Part shown: one piece after another, positions 22,311-30,635 of the stretch | Layout: each line of letters begins with the position of its first letter | How positions within the stretch are numbered: position 1 is the first letter of the stretch | Assembly (NCBI GenBank): GCA_029242085.1 | Contig: JAQWUP010000035.1 | Location: 1-62,045 of the forward strand | Length of the DNA: 62,045 nucleotides | Reading direction: 5' to 3' | Source: Porticoccaceae bacterium | GTDB lineage: Bacteria > Pseudomonadota > Gammaproteobacteria > Pseudomonadales > Porticoccaceae | The notes under the pieces: model-generated | The model's input: only the letters and a program-made list of their open reading frames with translations | What the model was told of the DNA's origin: nothing | Database searches by the model: none | Made by a program: the position numbers and the translations under genes

Positions 22311-23750
22311 TTATCGCTTGTCGAATTTTAGCAAATAGGCTTCAAGATCGCGCTTTATTTCGGGGCCATAGAGGTATAAACCAATGATATTTGGAATTGA
22401 AATTAAGAATACCATGGCATCGGAAAAGTCCAACACAGCCGTCAGTTGAATCATGCAGCCAATGGCGACAAAACTGCAGAACACAGTTTTGAAAACCAGC
22501 TGAGTCACAGCCCCTTCACCAAACAAATAGGTCCAGCCTTTAAGCCCATAATAGGACCAAGCTATAGTGGTTGAGAATGCAAAGAGCAGGGCGGCGATAG
22601 CAATAACATAGGGCGCCCAACTCACATGATGGGCAAATGCCGCCGAGGTGAGAGCGATACCTTCCAGCCCACGACCATCATCCAGAAGACCATTGGGGAT
22701 AGCCGTGGTCACAATCACGAGAGAGGTGAGCGTGCAGATAACCATGGAATCGATAAATGGCTCGAGCAGGGACACTAGCCCTTCGGTGACAGGTTCGTCG
22801 GTCATCACCGCCGAATGGGCAATCGATGCCGAGCCAATACCGGCTTCATTGGAAAATAGGGCACGCTGAAAGCCAATAATAATGGCGCCGACCATGCCAC
22901 CCTGAGCGCTGGTCCAGGTAAACGCACTGTTGCATATAAGCGCAATAGCGCCGATCAGGTGCTCTGCACTCATGGCGATAATAACCACTGAGGACACAAC
23001 ATAGAGCACCGCCATGGCCGGGACTATGCGGGAGGCGGTACTGGCAATGGAGCGAATACCACCGAGAATAACTAGGCCCACAGTACCGGCCATTAACAGA
23101 CCAAATAACCAACCGCGGCCATAGAGAAAGCTCTCTTCGCCGCCGGTGATGCTCAGTACTTGCACGTAGGCCTGATTGGACTGGAACATATTGCCAATAC
23201 CAAGGCAGCCGATCACCAGAGCCAGAGCATAGAAGCTACCTAATAGCTTGCCAACTTTCGGCCAGTCGCGATCGAGGAAAAAACGCTCTAAATAATACAT
23301 AGGGCCCCCAGATACCGAGCCATCGGCATTGATACGGCGATATTTAACACCCAATGTACATTCGACAAACTTGGTCGCCATAGCGAGAAAGCCTGCCATA
23401 AATAGCCAAAACGCCGCTCCCGGACCACCAATGGTAATGGCCACAGCGACGCCACCAATATTGCCGACGCCAACGGTGCCGGATATGGCGGTGGATAGAG
23501 CTTTAAAATGGGAGATCTCACCGGTCTTGTTGCCGCCAGCGTGGGAGCCACGCAAAATCCCAATGGCATGGCTAAAGCCACGGAAATTGATCAGGCGTAA
23601 ATAAAAGGTAAACCACAATGAGGCGACAGCCAGCCACAGTACAATAAGGGGAAAATCTTGATTGAAAATATGGATGGGGTAAAACACCGCATCAGACAGT
23701 AGCTTGGCCACTGGCCGTATTAGAGCCTCTAGCTGTGAATCTATACTCAT
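22311..23750 (-). CDS. Sodium:alanine/glycine symporter (AGCS family), paralogue 1
   Basis: A 479-residue inner-membrane transporter with about eleven hydrophobic segments. AGCS signatures include GEISHFKALSTAISGTVGVG followed by NIGGVAVAITIGGPGAAFW, the KYRRINADGSVSGGPMYYLE segment, and the conserved FSNEAGIGSASIAHSAV. The family couples Na+ uptake with alanine, glycine or related small amino acids. It forms a probable operon with the amidotransferase gene downstream. A second AGCS gene, about 17 kb away, belongs to the same family but is clearly diverged. Confidence 0.94.
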   Translation of the reverse strand: MSIDSQLEALIRPVAKLLSDAVFYPIHIFNQDFPLIVLWLAVASLWFTFYLRLINFRGFSHAIGILRGSHAGGNKTGEISHFKALSTAISGTVGVGNIGGVAVAITIGGPGAAFWLFMAGFLAMATKFVECTLGVKYRRINADGSVSGGPMYYLERFFLDRDWPKVGKLLGSFYALALVIGCLGIGNMFQSNQAYVQVLSITGGEESFLYGRGWLFGLLMAGTVGLVILGGIRSIASTASRIVPAMAVLYVVSSVVIIAMSAEHLIGAIALICNSAFTWTSAQGGMVGAIIIGFQRALFSNEAGIGSASIAHSAVMTDEPVTEGLVSLLEPFIDSMVICTLTSLVIVTTAIPNGLLDDGRGLEGIALTSAAFAHHVSWAPYVIAIAALLFAFSTTIAWSYYGLKGWTYLFGEGAVTQLVFKTVFCSFVAIGCMIQLTAVLDFSDAMVFLISIPNIIGLYLYGPEIKRDLEAYLLKFDKR

Positions 23751-23831
23751 TGTTTCCCCCTAGGTGCGAGTAAGCGCTTCTCTTTATAGTTATAATTTAC
23801 TTTAAGTTATTATTTTATAATATTGATTTAA

Positions 23832-25109
23832 TTACACTTCTCTTTCTTTTCCAGACCGTGCTCGTTCCTTCATATCCGACTGAATATAGACCTGATCGGT
23901 GGTGCCCATACTGGCATGTCCCAAGTCATCAGCCATATGTTTTAGTGGTCTGGTGGCGATATCCTGCGAGGCTCCAGTATGCCTGAGCCAATGGGTCGTT
24001 GCCTCACGCAATGCCTTGGCTTCTTCGCCAAAGCCCTCGGCCATCATGCGCTCATAGGCTAAATCAAACGCCTGCTGGACTATTCGCCGCAACTGACGTG
24101 AGGTCATGCCCCCAGCGCCACGGTTTTTAGATACCAGCGTGGAGTTAACGCCAAAGGTGGTACTGAGAGACGCGCGGTATTTTTGGTATCGGTCAATATA
24201 GGGTGAAAGGGCATTTGGCACTGAAATATCACGCATCTTATTGCCTTTACCCAGTACTTTAAGCCAATTATTGCCGTCGCTATCTTGCCAAAAATGCTTC
24301 CAAACCGGCTGCCAGTTAGTTCTATCAGATAGTTCAGATACCCTTAAATACAGGGTTTTAAGCATGGCGATAACAAATAGCGTGCGCTCATGGTCGGGCG
24401 AACCATCGGCTGCGGCCTGAGCACTTTCAAGAACATAGTCCCACTGTAAATCAGATAGGCGCTTAATGTTTTTCTGGGTCGCACCTTTAATCAAAAAGGG
24501 CGACTGTTTACGAATCGCCGGTATCGGATTGCCAAAGGCATAGCCCTCGTCGGTTAAATAGTCGTAATAACAGGAGACCGCCGAATAGCAGATCTTCATC
24601 GCCTCATGGGAAAGTAAGTGCCCGTCTCTGCTGGTTTCTACCGTTTGCCCCTCAGATACGGCTTCTGCACGGTCTTCCTTGGCGATTTTCGCAGCAAATG
24701 GCCGCCAATTTTTATTTTGACGGGACTCTCCGCCGATTATTTTAAAGCGATCCTGTACTGAAACGCCCACCCAGGCAGGTGCTGGGCCATGGGCAAAATC
24801 AAAGTAAGCCTCTAGATCTGGACGTTTAAGCTGGATAACGCTTTTATTGGCAACAGTCCAAGCCCACAGCAACAGACGTTCGACCTCATTGCGATAACCA
24901 CGGTAAGTCGCTTCAGATTTTCTGCTGTAACTTCTAAGGAAGGCCTGAGTATGCAGAAAGTCTTCACGAGCATCGGGAATGGTTTCGCAAATACTCTGTA
25001 CAAACTGTTTTGAATCTGGATACTCGTCGAGCATAGCCATGCCCATGGGAAGCCGCACAAAGGCTTTGTGGGCATCAAACAATGGTGTTGCGTTAAATGC
25101 TTTTGTCAT
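23832..25109 (-). CDS. Tyrosine-type site-specific recombinase/integrase
   Basis: A 425-residue phage-integrase-family protein. The catalytic set looks complete: Arg in KTLYLRVSELSD, Lys in VLGKGNKMRDISVP, HxLRH in THWLRHTGASQDIA, His in DLGHASMGTTDQV and the nucleophile Tyr in VYIQSD. Residues about 50-150 form a SAM-like DNA-binding domain. It is longer than XerC/D (about 300) and is not one of them. No excisionase, phage or transposase genes accompany it, and no tRNA is adjacent, so it may be a domesticated or stranded integrase. Base composition does not obviously differ from neighbours by eye. Confidence 0.88.
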   Translation of the reverse strand: MTKAFNATPLFDAHKAFVRLPMGMAMLDEYPDSKQFVQSICETIPDAREDFLHTQAFLRSYSRKSEATYRGYRNEVERLLLWAWTVANKSVIQLKRPDLEAYFDFAHGPAPAWVGVSVQDRFKIIGGESRQNKNWRPFAAKIAKEDRAEAVSEGQTVETSRDGHLLSHEAMKICYSAVSCYYDYLTDEGYAFGNPIPAIRKQSPFLIKGATQKNIKRLSDLQWDYVLESAQAAADGSPDHERTLFVIAMLKTLYLRVSELSDRTNWQPVWKHFWQDSDGNNWLKVLGKGNKMRDISVPNALSPYIDRYQKYRASLSTTFGVNSTLVSKNRGAGGMTSRQLRRIVQQAFDLAYERMMAEGFGEEAKALREATTHWLRHTGASQDIATRPLKHMADDLGHASMGTTDQVYIQSDMKERARSGKEREV

Positions 25110-25171
25110 AGGGCATCGGCTTGTTAGGTCGCTAAATCATTGGGATGTACTGTAGCAGGCTGTTTTTCTAC

Positions 25172-25208
25172 TGTCCACCTATGTCCACTAATTGAGATTA
25201 GAGGACAC
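25172..25208. other. Short direct and inverted repeats upstream of the recombinase gene
   Basis: TGTCCAC occurs at 25172-25178 and again at 25182-25188, exactly 10 bases apart, and GGACA at 25203-25207 is the inverse. The cluster lies 63-99 bases upstream of the recombinase start, in the 266-base gap before prc. It could be a recombinase or regulator binding site. No other feature is recognisable in that gap. Confidence 0.35.
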
Positions 25209-25375
25209 AGCAAAAATACATGGATTGGATGCTTTAGTGATCTAGACCTCTCCTTCGATATCAACAGGCCCCAGCAATGAAATTAACTAGATCCCATGCG
25301 GTCTATCGTTAATAGCCTATATTCATAAATTACGGTTCTGGTAAACTCTCTAGGGTCAATAAAAGGAAATTTAAT

Positions 25376-27520
25376 ATGCCGCGAGCACTTGCCGCCATCC
25401 TGCTAACCATTGTTAGTGCCATCATCCTTATTGTTGTAACCGGGTTTACAAGCGCGGCGATAGAAACAACTGGGGCCAACGACAAATTAGTACCCATAGA
25501 AAAGCAGGCTCAACACACAGCACTGTATCGAGAAGTGTTTGATCGACTGGCGACCCGCCACTACCGCGGCCAAAATATTGATGACGACCTGTCTCAGCGA
25601 TATCTGGCCCAGTATCTCGACAACCTCGACCCTATTAAAAGTTATTTGCTGCAAGCTGATATCGATGAATTTATGCATTGGCAAACCAGGCTGGATGACC
25701 TGGCTAAGCGCGGTGATGTCAGCCCCGGATATATTATGTTTAATCGCCTGCGCGAGCGTGCCATCAGTCAGCTCAATGCCAATATCGCGCTATTGCAAGA
25801 TAAAGATCACAGCTTTGATTTAGCAACTGATGAAACTCTGGTTCTCGATGGCGACAAACGCGACTGGTTTGCTTCACCTGAGGCAGCTAAAACCTTTTGG
25901 CACAAGCGTATTAAAGATTCAATGATCCGCTTATTACTCAATGATAAAGAGCCTGAAAAGGCTCGTGAGCTGCTGATAAAGCGCTATCAAAATCAAATCA
26001 AGCAGTATACTCAGCGCGATAGCCAGGATGTCTTTCAACTCTATGTGAACGCCCTCGCCTCACTCTACGACCCACATACCTCTTATTTTTCGCCACGCAC
26101 CACCGAGAACTTCCAGATTAATATGTCGCTGTCATTGGAAGGAATTGGCGCTGAGCTGCGCACTGAAGACGAGTACACCAAGGTGGTCAGAATTATTCCC
26201 GGCGGCCCAGCGGATCTTCAGGGTATTTTAAAAGCTGAAGATAAAATTATGGGTGTGGGCCAAGATCAGGAAGAAATTGTCGATGTGGTCGGCTGGAGAA
26301 TTGATGAGGTTGTAGCACTGATACGTGGTGCCAAAGACTCTGTTGTGCGGTTGCAAATTATTCCAGCTAAAGGCGAAGCTGCAGACAGCACCGCGATCGT
26401 TGCCATTACCAGAGACAAAGTAAAGCTCGAGGAGAAATCTGCGCAGAGTAAGATTTTGAATATTGAACAGGATGGTAAAAGCTACAAGCTTGGAGTCATT
26501 GATATCCCCGCTTTTTATATGGACTTTGAAGCTTACCGCGCTCGCGATCCTGATTTTAAAAGTACTACCAGAGATGTGTTTAATCTGCTCCAGGAACTTA
26601 GCAAAGAGCAGGTCGATGGTATTGTCTTAGATCTGCGCAACAACGGTGGCGGCTCATTGCATGAGGCTACCTCCTTAACGGATTTATTTATCGGCAGCGG
26701 TCCGGTTGTGCAAATTAAAGATTCTAATCAGCGGGTGTATCGCAATCAGCGCGCCACTATGCCAGCAGTCTACAACGGCCCTCTTTTAGTGATAATCAAT
26801 CGTCTAAGTGCCTCGGCGTCCGAAATCTTTGCCGGTGCTCTGCAGGACTATGGTCGCGCATTAATTGTCGGTAGTCAGAGTTTTGGTAAGGGCACAGTAC
26901 AGGATGTCACGGGCCTTAGCAGCGGTCAGCTCAAGCTCACTGTGTCTAAGTTTTATCGTGTTTCCGGTGATAGCACCCAGCACCGTGGTGTGCTGCCAGA
27001 TATAGAGTTCCCGTCGGCCTATGACTCTGAGGAGGTGGGTGAAAGTCATCAGGAAAACGCCCTACTCTGGGACCGTATTCACGCTGTACCGCACAAGTCG
27101 ACTAACCAGTTAAAACAATATGTGGCGCCATTAACCGCGAGACATAATCAGCGTAGCGCGGCGGACCCCGACTTTGTTCACCTGCTCAGCCAACTGCAAC
27201 TCAATGAGGATTGGGCTGCTAATGATACGCTTTCACTGAATATTGAAAAGCGTCGAGCGCGCACCGAACAATGGGATTTAGAGGTATTGGCGTTAGAAAA
27301 TATTCGTCGACAGTCCAAAGGCATGGAGCCCTATGCTGATGTTATAGCCTGGAAAAAGGAATCTGAAGACGATGAGAATGAGAGTGAAAGTGAGGAAAAT
27401 ATCGCTGAATCAGATCCCATATTGCAGGAAGCTGGCCATATTCTTATCGACCAGATAGGCCTGCTACCGCAAGCAAAAAACAATCAGTTAGTTTTAATTA
27501 ATAATAGAAAAGCGAGTTAA
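25376..27520 (+). CDS. prc: Carboxy-terminal processing protease Prc (Tsp)
   Basis: A 714-residue periplasmic S41 protease that degrades ssrA-type and misfolded periplasmic proteins and trims penicillin-binding proteins. An N-terminal hydrophobic segment serves for export. The PDZ domain around residues 250-340 contains LEGIGAELRTEDEYTKVV and IIPGGPADLQGILKAEDKIM. The catalytic Ser-Lys pair lies in NRLSASASEIFAGALQDYG and VGSQSFGKGTVQDV. The C-terminal tail is acidic. AAAGGAAA lies at a suitable distance before the ATG. The xthA start follows by seven bases. Confidence 0.95.
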   Translation: MPRALAAILLTIVSAIILIVVTGFTSAAIETTGANDKLVPIEKQAQHTALYREVFDRLATRHYRGQNIDDDLSQRYLAQYLDNLDPIKSYLLQADIDEFMHWQTRLDDLAKRGDVSPGYIMFNRLRERAISQLNANIALLQDKDHSFDLATDETLVLDGDKRDWFASPEAAKTFWHKRIKDSMIRLLLNDKEPEKARELLIKRYQNQIKQYTQRDSQDVFQLYVNALASLYDPHTSYFSPRTTENFQINMSLSLEGIGAELRTEDEYTKVVRIIPGGPADLQGILKAEDKIMGVGQDQEEIVDVVGWRIDEVVALIRGAKDSVVRLQIIPAKGEAADSTAIVAITRDKVKLEEKSAQSKILNIEQDGKSYKLGVIDIPAFYMDFEAYRARDPDFKSTTRDVFNLLQELSKEQVDGIVLDLRNNGGGSLHEATSLTDLFIGSGPVVQIKDSNQRVYRNQRATMPAVYNGPLLVIINRLSASASEIFAGALQDYGRALIVGSQSFGKGTVQDVTGLSSGQLKLTVSKFYRVSGDSTQHRGVLPDIEFPSAYDSEEVGESHQENALLWDRIHAVPHKSTNQLKQYVAPLTARHNQRSAADPDFVHLLSQLQLNEDWAANDTLSLNIEKRRARTEQWDLEVLALENIRRQSKGMEPYADVIAWKKESEDDENESESEENIAESDPILQEAGHILIDQIGLLPQAKNNQLVLINNRKAS

Positions 27521-27527
27521 TAAATCC

Positions 27528-28373
27528 GTGAATGCCATTGTAAAACCAGACGCCGCAACAACCAGAATTATCTCATTTAATGTCAATGGCCTGCGTGCAC
27601 GACTGCACCAGCTCAAAGCGGTGATCGACCAGCATGCGCCAGATATTATTGGCCTGCAAGAGATCAAAGTAAGCAACGAAGAATTCCCACTCGAGGCAGT
27701 TAATGAGATGGGCTATCAGGTTGATTTCCACGGTCAAAAAGGCCATTACGGCGTCGCCATGCTCAGTAAGGTGCCAGCAACGGCAATCACTCGCGGTTAC
27801 CCCAGTGACGATGAAGAGGCGCAGCGTCGAATGATTCACGGCGAGTACATTATTAATGGTAAGACTATCCATGTTATCAACGGCTATTTTCCTCAGGGGG
27901 AAGGCCGTGCTCATCCGACTAAATTTCCAGCCAAAGAAAAATTCTACGCCGACCTAACCGCCTATTTAGGGAATACCTTCAGCGCGGATGATCTTGTGGT
28001 TGTGATGGGTGATATGAATGTCGCACCTGCTGATATAGATGTTGGTATAAAACCAGAAAACGCTAAGCGTTGGCTAAAGACCGGCAAGTCTGCATTTTTA
28101 CCCGAAGAGCGCGAATGGCTTGCAACATTGCAAGGCTGGGGGCTGACCGATAGCTTTAGATCGATGAACTCTGAAGATGACCGCTCTTATAGCTGGTTTG
28201 ATTATCGCAGTCGAGGCTTCGAACAGGAGCCTAAAATTGGCCTGCGTATTGATTTAATCCTGGCCTCTGCGCCAGCCATGAACAGCCTAGTCAGCACTGG
28301 TATCGACTTTGATGCCAGAGCCTTTGAGAAGCCATCTGACCACTGCCCTATCTGGGCGGACTTTAAGTTGTAA
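27528..28373 (+). CDS. xthA: Exodeoxyribonuclease III (AP endonuclease)
   Basis: A 281-residue Mg2+-dependent exonuclease/AP endonuclease of the EEP fold acting in base excision repair. Motifs seen are IISFNVNGLRARLHQL with the metal-binding Asn, IIGLQEIKVSNEEFPL with the catalytic Glu, VINGYFPQGEG, VVMGDMNVAPADIDVG, and the terminal DHCPIWADF with the catalytic Asp-His. Translation starts at GTG 27528, seven bases after prc, so the two genes are likely cotranscribed. A start at an internal ATG would be out of frame. XthA from other gammaproteobacteria is of similar length. Confidence 0.95.
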   Translation: MNAIVKPDAATTRIISFNVNGLRARLHQLKAVIDQHAPDIIGLQEIKVSNEEFPLEAVNEMGYQVDFHGQKGHYGVAMLSKVPATAITRGYPSDDEEAQRRMIHGEYIINGKTIHVINGYFPQGEGRAHPTKFPAKEKFYADLTAYLGNTFSADDLVVVMGDMNVAPADIDVGIKPENAKRWLKTGKSAFLPEEREWLATLQGWGLTDSFRSMNSEDDRSYSWFDYRSRGFEQEPKIGLRIDLILASAPAMNSLVSTGIDFDARAFEKPSDHCPIWADFKL

Positions 28374-28445
28374 ATATCAGTACAGCCGGTCAACCAATCT
28401 TTTCAAATGGCGTTTTAAGATTCGAGCAACACAAAGGAGACTGTG

Positions 28446-29036
28446 ATGAAAAGAATATTGATAGCTACCGTGGCGGGACTAAGCCTCTTGGCTACCCCAA
28501 TAAGTGCTCTGGCAGACCGGCAGAGTAAATCGGCTAGAGCCCATGATCAGCAATGGCATTCTCATAGAGCTCAGCATCGATCAGATATTCACAATGAAAG
28601 GCGCAGTGGTATCGAGGCGCGCGAAAAACATCAACGTCATGTTCGACAACACAGGGTCTATAGGACTGATCACAAGGCGGTTAAACAACGGGTTGCCAAG
28701 CATCAGCTAGCACGTGAATACAGGTATCAAAAACATCACAGTAACCTGATTGCAAGACATTATAAGCATGACCGCCGCTGGGTATTAAATCATAGAGATA
28801 ATCGACGCTTTGTCACTCGCCGGGCTTTTTACAATCATTATTACAGTCCTGGAAAAATTTATTTTTATGATCAACACCGACGTCATTATCATAAGTATCA
28901 TAGCCACCATGCCCGCTATTCAGGGGTTGGACATCATGATCACAAAAGTGATTACTTAGAATGGCTCAGTATTATGGTACTACTCAATGAAATTTACGGC
29001 GATGAGCACTTCTATGCCCATGGCCATCACAGCTAG
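28446..29036 (+). CDS. Histidine-rich secreted protein of unknown function
   Basis: A 196-residue protein not recognised by family. It has a clear signal peptide (RILIATVAGLSLLATPISALA). The mature part is extremely rich in His (about 29 residues), Arg and Tyr, with clusters such as HRRHYHKYHSHHARY and GVGHHDHK, and a short hydrophobic C-terminal stretch WLSIMVLLNEIYG. The composition suggests binding of Ni, Zn or Cu in the periplasm, loosely like RcnB. The ATG at 28446 has AAGGAG nine bases upstream. A GTG one codon earlier is also possible. The sigma-factor gene follows after three bases. Confidence 0.75.
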   Translation: MKRILIATVAGLSLLATPISALADRQSKSARAHDQQWHSHRAQHRSDIHNERRSGIEAREKHQRHVRQHRVYRTDHKAVKQRVAKHQLAREYRYQKHHSNLIARHYKHDRRWVLNHRDNRRFVTRRAFYNHYYSPGKIYFYDQHRRHYHKYHSHHARYSGVGHHDHKSDYLEWLSIMVLLNEIYGDEHFYAHGHHS

Positions 29037-29039
29037 ATT

Positions 29040-29654
29040 ATGACTATATCATTGGTTAGCAAAAAAGAGTCTGACAGAGTGCCTGGAACAACAGCGATGG
29101 TTGAGGTTGACTACAGCACCATAGAAGAGTTTCTTAAAACTATTGAACGACGCGCCTTTCATATGGCGAGGATGGCTACCGGCAACGCTGATAGCGCTAT
29201 GGATATAGTTCAAGACAGCATGTTTAAGTTGGTTGAAAAATATGCGCATAAGACACCGCAGGAATGGAAGCCGCTGTTTTATCGAATCTTAAACAGTAAA
29301 ACCACCGATTATTATCGGCGTAAAGCCGTTCGCGAAAAGGTATTTCCCTGGAGTAAGTATGTCGCCAACACAGATGGCGAAGACTTACCAGATATTGTCG
29401 ATCTAGCCGCCGGGCGCCTGTCTGAGACCCCAGATGAAATGTTGATGCGCTCGCAGCGTATTGATAAATTAGACCGTGCGGTGAACGCCCTGCCCCGGCG
29501 CCAACGCGAAGCTTTTATGCTGCGCTGTTGGGAGGGAATGAGCACCATTGATACTGCCACGACCATGAAATGCTCTCAGGGTAGTGTAAAAACCCATTAC
29601 TCGAGAGCCATGCACAGTTTGCGAGATGTGCTGGAGGAATATAATTATGACTAA
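29040..29654 (+). CDS. ECF-type RNA polymerase sigma factor
   Basis: A 204-residue sigma-70-family factor lacking regions 1 and 3. Region 2 is ARMATGNADSAMDIVQDSMF with FKLVEKYAHKTPQEWKPLFY following. Region 4 is ALPRRQREAFMLRCWEGMST with SQGSVKTHYSRAMHSLRDVL at the end. About 70 residues of charged linker join them. It should direct RNA polymerase to a small regulon under control of the next gene product. It starts three bases after the His-rich gene, and the following gene overlaps its end by eight bases, so all are cotranscribed. The target promoters are not identifiable here. Confidence 0.9.
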   Translation: MTISLVSKKESDRVPGTTAMVEVDYSTIEEFLKTIERRAFHMARMATGNADSAMDIVQDSMFKLVEKYAHKTPQEWKPLFYRILNSKTTDYYRRKAVREKVFPWSKYVANTDGEDLPDIVDLAAGRLSETPDEMLMRSQRIDKLDRAVNALPRRQREAFMLRCWEGMSTIDTATTMKCSQGSVKTHYSRAMHSLRDVLEEYNYD

Positions 29655-29997
29655 TCAAACCATAGAAAATCTGCAGAAAGATTTACAGGAATTGGAAAAT
29701 AATACCCAGGCCAGGGATATTTTTCGACTTGCTCAGGCTAGAAATAAAGCTCTTTCTCAATCTAGCCCCAAACAGAGAAAGAGTTTCTTTCCTGTGCTTG
29801 GTGCATCCATGGCATCAATTCTTTTAGTGTCATTTTTCTTTTTTCAAGAGGCACCGACATCGTTAAATGATGAGTTTATCAGTGACCTAAATCCTGAAGA
29901 GCCGCTATTTGAAATGGATGATGAAAATCTCGACCTCTACGAAGATTTGGATTTTTACTACTGGCTGGCTAACAATGACCAAGGCGCAACGGGTTAA
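29647..29997 (+). CDS. Single-pass membrane protein, candidate anti-sigma factor (DUF3619-like)
   Basis: A 116-residue protein starting at ATG 29647, eight bases inside the sigma gene. Residues 1-46 are polar and helical (predicted cytoplasmic). Residues 47-67 (FFPVLGASMASILLVSFFFFQ) form one membrane span. The last 48 residues are strongly acidic (EMDDENLDLYEDLDF). Size, topology and coupling to the sigma gene match small anti-sigma factors such as CnrY, although no zinc-binding HxxxCxxC motif is present. An earlier in-frame start at 29626 would add seven residues and deepen the overlap. Confidence 0.7.
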   Translation: MTNQTIENLQKDLQELENNTQARDIFRLAQARNKALSQSSPKQRKSFFPVLGASMASILLVSFFFFQEAPTSLNDEFISDLNPEEPLFEMDDENLDLYEDLDFYYWLANNDQGATG

Positions 29998-30000
29998 ATT

Positions 30001-30537
30001 ATGAAACTGTTCTCTCGATTATTAGTTACTCTTCTGGCAACTAGTTTGCTCTGCTCATCCTTTGTCTTTGCTGAAGACAAAAATGATCGAATACAGTTCC
30101 AAGAACTTAGCCAAGAGACTCGCGATACTCTGGCGCCCTATGAGAAACACTGGCATAAACTTAATCTGGCTCGGCAACAGCGTTTGGTCAATAAAGCGCA
30201 GCATGCAGACCCAGAGCATAGAGAGCGCTTTAAACAGCATACAGAGCGTTTAAAAAATCTGTCCCGAGAAGACCGTAAGCTGTTGCGAAAGGCTAAAAAA
30301 CACTTTGATAAAATGCCTCCTGATCAGCGTCAGGCGCTGCGCAAGCGTTTCGAAAATATGAGCCCCGAGGAGCATAAGGCGTTAAAGAATAAGTATAAAG
30401 AAATAGAGGGAATGCCTGAGCACAAGCAGCGAGAAATTCGCAAGAAAGTGCGCAGTATGACAGCAGAGGAGCGCCGTCAGTACCTGGATGAATTAACGCG
30501 CAGCGAAAAGAGTAGACCGCCTGTATCAGAGGAATAG
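30001..30537 (+). CDS. DUF3106-family periplasmic helical protein
   Basis: A 178-residue exported protein with a signal peptide (LLVTLLATSLLCSSFVFA). The mature part is highly charged and helical. It repeats a pattern of about 20 residues (NLSREDRKLLRKAKKHFDKM, PPDQRQALRKRFENM, SPEEHKALKNKYKEIEGM, PEHKQREIRKKVRSM, TAEERRQYLDEL). This is the DUF3106 type and resembles LTxxQ/ZraP-like periplasmic sensors in general character. It starts three bases after the candidate anti-sigma gene, completing a four-gene unit. A sensing role is inferred from the context, not shown. Confidence 0.8.
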   Translation: MKLFSRLLVTLLATSLLCSSFVFAEDKNDRIQFQELSQETRDTLAPYEKHWHKLNLARQQRLVNKAQHADPEHRERFKQHTERLKNLSREDRKLLRKAKKHFDKMPPDQRQALRKRFENMSPEEHKALKNKYKEIEGMPEHKQREIRKKVRSMTAEERRQYLDELTRSEKSRPPVSEE

Positions 30538-30591
30538 ATCGCGCAATGTCTTCAAGGCCCGCTAGCGAGACAGAGTCGAATTTCAGGTAAT

Positions 30592-30619
30592 AAAAAAGGC
30601 TCCCGAAGGAGCCTTTTTT
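30592..30619. terminator. Bidirectional intrinsic terminator between DUF3106 gene and etfA
   Basis: AAAAAAGGCTCC, loop CGAA, GGAGCCTTTTTT form a perfect 12-bp symmetrical hairpin. The stem core GGCTCC/GGAGCC is at 30598-30613. T tracts lie on both sides, so it can end transcripts from either of the two convergent units. Confidence 0.93.
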
Positions 30620-30635
30620 GAACTAACTTAAACGC

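Noticed and set aside
23832-25109. Calling the recombinase XerC or XerD
   Set aside because: It is over 100 residues too long and lacks the Xer N-terminal and C-terminal patterns.
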